From contig NC_018394.1 in NCBI RefSeq assembly GCF_000208865.1, positions 248,001-312,000 of the forward strand: 64,000 bases of DNA. The letters run 5' to 3'. This document shows positions 56,616-64,000 of this stretch, one piece after another. The notes under the pieces are model-generated. The model worked only from the letters and a program-made list of their open reading frames with translations. It was not told the DNA's origin and did no database searches. This DNA comes from Neospora caninum Liverpool (taxonomy: Eukaryota; Apicomplexa; Conoidasida; Eucoccidiorida; Sarcocystidae). The number at the start of each line of letters is the position of its first letter. The first letter of the stretch is position 1. The position numbers were made by a program, and so were the translations under genes.

Positions 56616-58129
56616 GGCGAGAGGAAAAGCCCTTTCTCTCTTTTTCAGTGACCACCTTTACTTGCCTATCGGAGGAACAAACACTGTCAACAGCGGGATG
56701 CCTCGATGAGCCGCGACCGTCTATCTGTCATTCACAGATCCCGCCGTTGTGGTTCCCTCCCTACGTTCATATGGATATGTATCTTTGTAAGAACGGGTTC
56801 GTATGCATTCACGCCCAAAATCACCGTGGCCGCGCACGTTTTTGCCACGGGAATGCAAAACCAAACCCGCACTGTCCCAATCGCTGGGTCGGTGCTAGAT
56901 GTGCCATCCATGTGTGGATGCTTCATGGTTCCCTGTGCGCTTCTGAAGGTGGAAATTCTCTTCTTTTGTACCGAGGTTCTCCGGATTCTACTGAGTTTGC
57001 CCGCGCCCTCGTCATTCCAGTGCCGCTCCCGAGGCTCGCGTTTCTTTGCTCGTGTGAGTTCCGTTCTCGGGCTGAAGCTGCGAGAGTGACAGTGCGGGCC
57101 GGAAGTCGGGCTCTCACAGTCGCTTCTTGACGGAAAACGCAGGAGCCTCCGGGCCTTCGAGTTAGTCCGGCAGCGCCACGAGCGACATGCTTGTCTCGTC
57201 AGGAGAAAAGAAAACAGCCGGGGGTTTTCCACACTCCAGAACTTAACCACGGCCGACAGGAGGAAAAAGCAACAATCGCCCCAGGGACGCACGACGTTCG
57301 TGTTCCACCGCGGTACGGGAAAAAAGGCGTTCGCGCCACACTGGACGGCGCCCTCGTGGACAGAATTCGAGTAAAAATCGCACACACGTCTTCAGGGCGT
57401 CTCTCTGCCCAATTTACGAAACTTCATGAAACGGGATAAACCGAAAAGAAGCACACCACACAATTCACAGTCGCACGTTCGCCTCTGAACGCGAACTCGG
57501 CACAGGACCGACTACCATCGTATACGACACGCCATCCATCTTCACCCCCTGCATTGTCTGCATGATCGAAAATGCTTCCGTCTGGCCCGGAGATCTCGAT
57601 AAATAAATAAATATATATGCGTACGCAAATATGCATATGTGGTTTTGAACATTCACTTCGTGGCCATCTATCCGCATTTACACATGCATATATGCATGTG
57701 CATAAACATTAGATGCGCCTGGAACGGGTTTATTTTCCTATCCCAACAGGAGACGTTCTCTTCTTGTGTTGTCCACGGAAACCGGGCGGTTCTCGCCACA
57801 GAAAAAAAAGTCTGTACGCAGTTCCCCGACACGGCGCATAAACTCAGAAACTGTAGAGAGCGGCAGCACGCGCAGAATGGACACACACTGCAGTATGGCT
57901 CGCCCATGTCTCTCACAAATAAATGTTTTACCGTCTCAGTGTCTCCATTCTTTCCCTGCTTCCACGAAACCGTTTATACGTGCTTGTCGTCCCTGTCCCT
58001 CGGCCTCTGGTGGTCTTTGAAATTCTCGTCGAGTCCACAGTCGATCTGCCGATGCGTTTCGTCGTACCTGCGCGAAGTTCTCCTCTCCAGTCGACTTTCC
58101 ACTCTTGTGTGCCCGTCTCCGCACCTTTC
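56616..58129. other. Convergent 3' spacer between the two large unknown genes
   Basis: Both flanking genes end here. Short frames only, with A/T-rich pieces near 57600-57720 (AAATAAATAAAT at about 57600) that could serve polyadenylation. No gene supported. Confidence 0.5.
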
Positions 58130-61100
58130 CTAGCCCAGTTTCTGTGCCAATTCGCTGCGTGTGGGTACGGCGTGTAAATACGAGTAGAGAGCCGTTGAAA
58201 AACGTTCGCGCCGACTGGCATTCGAAGCCTCGTCGCTGCCGAGAAACACCGGCAGCTGAAACAATCCGTCCCCGGTGGGAACTGTGCCCCGTTGCCTGTC
58301 GATTCGGTCTACATTCAACCACGCCCATACACAAAAGCAAAGACCCGCGATATTGATGCAGGCCATATAAGCGGAAGGGAGAAATCTCGCGCTCTCGTCG
58401 TCACTGTGTCCGTTCAAGCGCTTTCGCCCTTCGGCCGCGCTGTGTAGACTCGGCGCAAGGGGCGGCAACATCTCCATGTTTACACAACTCTCGGTCTTTT
58501 GCTGCCGCGCATGTTGCGGTTTCGGCACCGCAAGGCGCCACGAAAGAAAGCAAAGCGCTTTTCCACCATCGATCGTTTTTATCGTCTTGACCCCCGTTGT
58601 CGCCACTGCAGGTGACTCGCGGGACCGCTTCCCGGAAGTATACGTTTTGCACGTCTCCATCTCTCGGATATGCTCCAAACACTGTTGCCAGGCTGTAAGA
58701 GGCCACGCCTGCTCAGGATGCCCCCAACGAGGCAGGCCCGTTGAGCGGGAAGTGAGGAGATGGTAGGCATAGTTGGAGTCGTATCTGGTTGCGTGCGGAA
58801 TACCGGATAGGCTTCGTCGCCGCCTCGAGACAACGCCTGACAGATTTGACGCACTTGGTACATCACTCTCTATCTCCCCAGGACGCTGGAAGGAGATGTC
58901 CCCTGCCTGATTGTCCCTGCTACCTGCCACAGCTTCACTGCCCCCCGCACCGGCCTCCGCTACGGTTGCTTCTTTTGCTAAATGTTTCTCTTCTCTCTCC
59001 GCACTGTCATTCTCCTGTGGGTGTCCTCTCATCTCTCGGGGCGCCATCGGCTCTTCCTGCGCGGTCTGCGATTGCGGCTCTATGATTTCGCAGTGACTCT
59101 CTTTACGGCTACAAACTCCCTCCCAACGCGGTTGGACGATCGAGCCGTCGGATCCGTTCTGCCTTTCCGGGCCCCTGAGGTTTCTGTGGAGATCGAATTC
59201 TCCCTCGGCCTTCTCAACCGCCGCTCCGGGGTTCCCCAAAATCGCGTGCGTTGCGAAAATCTTGAATCGGTGTGAACGCACTGCCTCGCCTTCCAAGTCA
59301 CTGTTGATCGGGCGCGCAAGACCGACGCCTCTTATGATGCATTCTTCCATCTCGTCTTTGCGAAAATTCATGTCTTCTCTCATCTCAGCAAGCATGCGAC
59401 TCAGATCATTGGCAAGCTCTTGACAGTTCTGAATCTCTGCGTTGGCCGGCAAAGCGCGGTTCGGTGCGGCACGTTGCCGATGCTCCGTGGTGTGCGGAAG
59501 GCGCGGCTGAGCCCGCTCCATCTCGTTCTCGGCTCGAAGGATTTCAGCCCTTACTGTTTCGCACAACGAACGGCATTCGGCCACTATCTGCTCGACACGC
59601 ACTGCCACATCCTTCGACCTGGCAGCAGCCTCTTCCGCTTGTTGGCCCGCCATCCGCACGACTTCCAACACTCCCGGCAAGTCCTCTAGCGTCAGCGGTT
59701 TATTTCCGGGAATCGGACGGCCTTCCCATGCGGACGAAAAGGGAGGAAACTTGACCAGTCCTTGCTCTACATGGCGCCGCATTCGGTTTTCATATTCCTG
59801 GCTGAAATTCGAACGGTTCGTGTCACGGCTGCCACACATCGCGAAAACACGTTCATCGCCTGCGGTTTCACCAAACGGCGCGCTCTTTGGCGCTGGCGCA
59901 TGCCGTGAGAAGATTGATGGTTCACAGACTCCGGTTGCCAGCACGTGAGGCAAAACGACAGAGGCTGTGGAGATTCCCCGTTCCGACTCTCGTCGAGATC
60001 TAGGTCCCTCAGCTGCCTCGTGATCCGGAAACTTTCCCTCCAGGGAACCATCGCCCCAAGACACGGCGTATTTCCTCTCGTCTTCGTTAGACTCCCTTTC
60101 TACACCCTCCATAACACAGCCCTTGTCTTCGTATCCTACAGTAGGTTCCAACTTAGTTTCCAATCCTGCTGTCTCGTCAGTCTGATTAGCTTCGTTGGAT
60201 GCGAGTTCCTGTCCGTTCGTCTGCCTCATCAGCCTAACTCTGGCTAGAGCGGCATTGACGCCTTCGTGTGCCTCCTGTGCGGGATCGGCCCAGTCCTCGA
60301 CTCTCACTGCGTCAGTCGAATCGGACAGCACTTCAAGGTGGTTTTCCCCGTCGCTAAAAAGACCCCGGTATCGTTCCCTATCGCTGCCTCTACCCTCTCC
60401 TTCCTGCGGGCGCTTCCTCTCCGCACGTAACTCTACGAAGGGAATCTCTACTGACGCCCCGTTCACCGTGGAACGATTCCCCTGCAGCACATAATCAGCA
60501 TCGTCTCGATCTCTCATGTTGGAGCTGGCCGCAGTTATGCAGGTGTGAATGCAAGTCGTATTTTTCTGTCCGAATTCAAGGGGTGGGTCCCCGTGAAAAC
60601 AGATGTCGTGGATAACGGCGTCACCAGTCCTATCGGGACTCATGACTGTCGCCTCCTCTGTAAACCTATCTTGTAGAAGTTCACTATCATTTCTTTCTTG
60701 CCCGGCTTCTAAATTGGGATTGTGCACTGCTGGCCAATTCTGCTCTGATGCGTCTTGGGCAAACTCCGCGAATCCTTCCATCTGGAGGAGTTGGCGTTCT
60801 AGGCGTTCCACCTCTCGCGTGTTCTTCCCTTCCTCATTCCAGTTTCCGTTCACCACGGATACTGTAGGTTCTACTTCTGGCACCACATAGAGTGCGTTCT
60901 TTGCCACCGCTTTGCTTTCTTCACACACTGTCCACAGCCGCCGGCGGAAGGCACGGTCCTCAGTTCGCCTCAGTCCGAATTCCTCAGGTTCCAAAGACGC
61001 CTCACCTGTGTCCATCACTGTCCCCTCACCCAGTTCACCTCTTCCAACAGAAGAAGCGTTTGTCGGTTCGTACGTTGCATCTTCTTTTTTCGCGTTTGTG

Positions 61101-62191
61101 CCTTCCAGCGTCTGTTTGAAGTCGTCGCTCACTGGCCAGGCGTCCGCTACTACCTCCGACATGTGTCCTGTCACATGCTCCTCGGACGGCGCCCAGGGTT
61201 CACCACTTCGCATTTGCCCACTTTCACTAGCGTCTTCAATTACAATTACTCTCCCAGCCACGTTGTTTTGTGGGCTTCCAAACGGTTCCGCTTCTCCAAC
61301 ACTGTCTGCCTCGTGCGCCCGCGACAGGGCGTATACGGGCTCGGGTGTAATATGTTCACAGTCCTGATTCAGTTCTTTCCGGCAGCCACTTTCCCTTGAT
61401 GTTCCCTGTTCCTTCCGGTCCGGTTTCGGAGGACCGACCACAACAGCGGGTTCTAGAAAAGCAACCTTTCTTGTCACTGCGTCCAGCGCTTGTCCCTTTT
61501 TGACCTGTGCTTGTTCCTCTTTCTCGGCCGCAAGACACAGCGACTTCAGCTTATGCGCCTTTGCAAGGGCGTGACCATACACCTGCCTCTGCCAAGCCAA
61601 ATGAACATGCGCGCTCTGTTGCTTGCGTGTTTTGCCCCAGAATAAGTCCACAATCCCTCCAGGATTTAGACGTAAACTGCGTTTCCCACCGGTCACATCT
61701 GTTTGGTCTCCGGGGCTGCCAGTGGCCGTAGTTGCCTGTTTCCCTGGCTCCACCTTGTCGGGTTCGTTGGCCTGGTCTCCCCCGCCGAAACCGCTCAGAT
61801 GGCCCCCGCGGGAAACTGGCTGTCCATTGCCTCGCTTTGCTTCTTTCAAAGACAACCCGAGAGGAAACGATGAGAGCGATCCTATGCTGCGAGCCGGTGT
61901 GCTCGATAGCGCGCGGGCGTGCGGTTCCCGCTCTGGATGTATTCGACGTTCGTCCTCGCGACGAAAGAATAGAAGCAGCCACCGCTTCTTGTCTTTGCCG
62001 TGACTGGATTTCACGCTCTCTCTGATGCGGTGAACAAACCGGAACGAACTGCTTGATCGAAACTGCACGAGGGCGCCCGTCGAACTAGGTCTCGGGTCCA
62101 GCGGAAACCCAGAAACGCTTCCACATAGTCCACGACGGAGAACCAGAGCACAGCCAGCGGAATGTGTTCCGAGAGACATTCCAACAACCAT
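58130..62191 (-). CDS. Single-exon 1353-residue protein, mitochondrial-like N-terminus, coiled coil and one C-terminal membrane segment; family unknown
   Basis: Open from Met 62191 to TAG at 58130 without introns, unusual beside its intron-rich neighbours. The first 55 residues are basic, rich in Ser/Arg/Leu and nearly free of acids (SAGCALVLRRGLCGSVSG; RSSSSFRFVHRI), fitting a mitochondrial presequence. A conserved-looking segment follows near residue 195 (AHVHLAWQRQVYGHALAKAH). The middle (about 240-850) is acidic and probably disordered. A coiled-coil region around residues 880-990 contains QQAEEAAARSKDVAVRVEQI and AEMREDMNFRKDEMEE. Near residue 1170 a short folded block reads LTAWQQCLEHIREMETCK. 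One membrane helix (AYMACINIAGLCFCVWAWL, about 1274-1292) is followed by 60 residues ending SYLHAVPTRSELAQKLG. I do not recognise a family; inner-membrane location is inference. Met 62191 is followed by a second Met four codons later, either could start translation. Confidence 0.75.
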   Translation of the reverse strand: MVVGMSLGTHSAGCALVLRRGLCGSVSGFPLDPRPSSTGALVQFRSSSSFRFVHRIRESVKSSHGKDKKRWLLLFFRREDERRIHPEREPHARALSSTPARSIGSLSSFPLGLSLKEAKRGNGQPVSRGGHLSGFGGGDQANEPDKVEPGKQATTATGSPGDQTDVTGGKRSLRLNPGGIVDLFWGKTRKQQSAHVHLAWQRQVYGHALAKAHKLKSLCLAAEKEEQAQVKKGQALDAVTRKVAFLEPAVVVGPPKPDRKEQGTSRESGCRKELNQDCEHITPEPVYALSRAHEADSVGEAEPFGSPQNNVAGRVIVIEDASESGQMRSGEPWAPSEEHVTGHMSEVVADAWPVSDDFKQTLEGTNAKKEDATYEPTNASSVGRGELGEGTVMDTGEASLEPEEFGLRRTEDRAFRRRLWTVCEESKAVAKNALYVVPEVEPTVSVVNGNWNEEGKNTREVERLERQLLQMEGFAEFAQDASEQNWPAVHNPNLEAGQERNDSELLQDRFTEEATVMSPDRTGDAVIHDICFHGDPPLEFGQKNTTCIHTCITAASSNMRDRDDADYVLQGNRSTVNGASVEIPFVELRAERKRPQEGEGRGSDRERYRGLFSDGENHLEVLSDSTDAVRVEDWADPAQEAHEGVNAALARVRLMRQTNGQELASNEANQTDETAGLETKLEPTVGYEDKGCVMEGVERESNEDERKYAVSWGDGSLEGKFPDHEAAEGPRSRRESERGISTASVVLPHVLATGVCEPSIFSRHAPAPKSAPFGETAGDERVFAMCGSRDTNRSNFSQEYENRMRRHVEQGLVKFPPFSSAWEGRPIPGNKPLTLEDLPGVLEVVRMAGQQAEEAAARSKDVAVRVEQIVAECRSLCETVRAEILRAENEMERAQPRLPHTTEHRQRAAPNRALPANAEIQNCQELANDLSRMLAEMREDMNFRKDEMEECIIRGVGLARPINSDLEGEAVRSHRFKIFATHAILGNPGAAVEKAEGEFDLHRNLRGPERQNGSDGSIVQPRWEGVCSRKESHCEIIEPQSQTAQEEPMAPREMRGHPQENDSAEREEKHLAKEATVAEAGAGGSEAVAGSRDNQAGDISFQRPGEIESDVPSASNLSGVVSRRRRSLSGIPHATRYDSNYAYHLLTSRSTGLPRWGHPEQAWPLTAWQQCLEHIREMETCKTYTSGKRSRESPAVATTGVKTIKTIDGGKALCFLSWRLAVPKPQHARQQKTESCVNMEMLPPLAPSLHSAAEGRKRLNGHSDDESARFLPSAYMACINIAGLCFCVWAWLNVDRIDRQRGTVPTGDGLFQLPVFLGSDEASNASRRERFSTALYSYLHAVPTRSELAQKLG

Positions 62192-64000
62192 AGTGAGACA
62201 CAGAGCCTCGCGAAGTTCGTGCGACCGAACGAAGTTGCCACAGAGATACGGACGCGCAGTCTGTGTCCTTTCGAAAAATTAAATAGAGGTAAACGTGAAA
62301 GCGGAAACGCGGAACAGCTTGACGGCGCGCTGAGGGCAACACGTAAGATGCCGCCGTCGTTACCAAGGACAGTCTGCCGGGCGTTCCATTGCAGATCGCA
62401 ACATAACCTACGCCACCCGGCGACACACACACGCCAGCATTGGTTTTTTTCGGTCAGCTGGCCACGAGAAGGAAATCTGCTCCGGATTAAGCCCTGACGG
62501 GGAACACGTCTCGACAACTCACTCTGCACTGGATGCTCCGCGCAGACAGGTGAATGTCGACGGGCAAAAAAAAGGAGTACAAAGAAACGCCGAGGGCGTC
62601 GATTTGGAGGCAAATAACTGAAGCCGAAAACCGCATGAGAAACCCAGCTGAGGAGGAAACGGATATATGTTAGACACGTGAGCAACAGCCGCAGTGACTC
62701 CAGCGAGCTTCTACCAAAAGTTCTTTAGTACAGTGAAAAGCGACGGAGCACACGCACACAAAGGGCGTTGACAGCCATTTAGCAGCCAGAACAAAAGGAG
62801 CTGCATCACCGATGGAAATGCAACGATTTGGTCCTTTTTTCGTCGGTTGTGCTCAAACAGCGAACCACTGCGAGCGGCGGTCTCGTCCGGGGATCCAGTG
62901 GTACGGTGAACGTTGGCACCACCCTGGCCGTTTTCGTTCAGATTTAGCGACGAGATTGAAATTCTCGAACGCTTCTCGTTTTGCTCTTTCGCGAGAGTGA
63001 AGAGAGTACGATTTTGGGGGGGTTGCAATGGCGGTGTGTATAGCAAAACCGCTCGTGGTTCGATGTGAGCTGCGCAGGCGGAGGGAAGTCTGCGGGGCGG
63101 TAAGTGGATGTCTCGCTGCGTGGATGGGATCTCTCCGAAAAAGAAACAATAGCAGCCCATTCAGTGTGGATAGTGCCCGAGCGCTCTCCTGATGTCTATA
63201 GTCACAAAGATATTTTTGCCTTGTTAGAAGGTCACGAACACAATAGCTGCCACGCCCGGCACGTACCGTAAACTGACCACTTCGACACGGCAAACGGCTG
63301 GAACCTGCTAGCGAACAACTTCATCGGCCAAGGAACACAAAACTTTCAAGGGAACACGGAGAGTGGGCAAACTTTGTTGAGTATGCTGGGTAGAAGCTTC
63401 TGTACACCACATACGCGCCTGCCACGTGCACTGCAAAGGAACGGACTGATGTGTGCATGGAGAACACATCACGCAGACCGGTCGTGAATCCGACGGCATC
63501 ACCATCTGTTTTGGATTTCGCATTTCTCGTGAGGGTGACGTGGACGCGATCTGTTTTGGAATACACATTTCTCTTGTGACATGGACGCGACGTGCTAGAC
63601 TACACAGGTGGCGGTGAGAGAACGAATCCACTGCTAGTTCTGCACAGCCTTAACGGAGGCAGGAGAGCGAGGAGACGATCGAGACGGCTTTCAGATTCAC
63701 CGTTTCTCAGTAAGTTTGCACGGGGCTGGGTCTGGTCTACAGCCGCAGGAGAAAGCCACGAAACGAGAACTACCGGAACACAGGCGCAAGGTCGATTCCT
63801 TCAGGCTTGGCGCATAGGCACTAGGAGAGGAACTCTGCCGTCTGAGGAACCAGGATAAAGCCCAGGAGAGAATACGGGATTCCCTAGTGAGTGTTGGGGT
63901 GAAAGCAGCATCGACGGTCGTTAAGGCGGAATTGTTTTTCCTACCATCACTGGGAGATCCGCGAGTCTGTGTAGTGATGAACTGGAACTCGTAAGTAGTT
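62192..64000. other. Spacer upstream of the 1353-residue protein gene; nothing recognised
   Basis: This should contain the promoter and 5' UTR of the minus-strand gene. Short conflicting frames only (longest 224 codons, minus, 62011-62685, hydrophobic/basic without family similarity). TA tracts like those further left are absent. Confidence 0.45.

Noticed and set aside
1..64000. CRISPR arrays, tRNA or rRNA genes, complete transposons
   Set aside because: I looked for spaced identical repeats, cloverleaf patterns, and transposase or reverse-transcriptase motifs and saw none. The only regular arrays are mini- and microsatellites.

Overview
This window is nuclear DNA of a tissue-cyst coccidian apicomplexan (Toxoplasma/Neospora/Hammondia group). 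The evidence is moderate GC coding sequence, genes split by many introns of a few hundred bases with GT..AG borders, abundant (TA)n, CATA and GA/CT microsatellites in introns and spacers, frequent TGCATGC words, serine-rich low-complexity insertions inside conserved proteins, and an apicoplast-type leader on a prokaryote-like lipid enzyme. I cannot tell the genus from sequence alone. A run of 100 N (46035-46134) is an assembly gap.

Layout. 1-6506 (-): cytosolic glutamyl-tRNA synthetase with an N-terminal GST-like domain, 12 exons resolved, C-terminus beyond the left edge. 6507-7802: divergent promoter spacer. 7803-10814 (+): HCA59/C9orf78/Tls1-family spliceosome-associated protein, 5 exons. 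About 13.6-16.05 kb (-): a partly resolved multi-exon gene with a signal peptide and no recognised family. 17915-24106 (-): a thioredoxin-fold/TPR protein resembling YbbN (CnoX), with no visible CxxC. 24.1-28.3 kb: spacer with a few possible minus-strand exons. 28306-35160 (+): DEAD-box RNA helicase with a long Arg/Ser-rich N-terminus, 9 exons. 38145-39991 (+): small acidic protein with a C-terminal membrane anchor, 6 exons including a 22-nt microexon. 41480-43330 (-): RNase P/MRP subunit p30. 45347-48080 (+): prokaryote-type CDP-diacylglycerol synthase with a probable apicoplast leader, interrupted by the gap. 50325-56615 (+): large helical protein of unknown function, 3 exons, one intron apparently GC-AG. 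58130-62191 (-): single-exon 1353-residue protein with a mitochondrial-like N-terminus and one C-terminal membrane segment. 62192-64000: nothing recognised.

There is no operon logic. The genes are separate transcription units, several in head-to-head pairs (GluRS/HCA59, thioredoxin-like/helicase, p30/CDP-DAG synthase). There is a loose RNA theme (tRNA charging, tRNA 5' processing, spliceosome factor, RNA helicase) beside organelle functions. Exon borders were read by eye from splice signals, reading phase and family similarity. Where phases chain without conflict the model is strong. Weaker parts are flagged.
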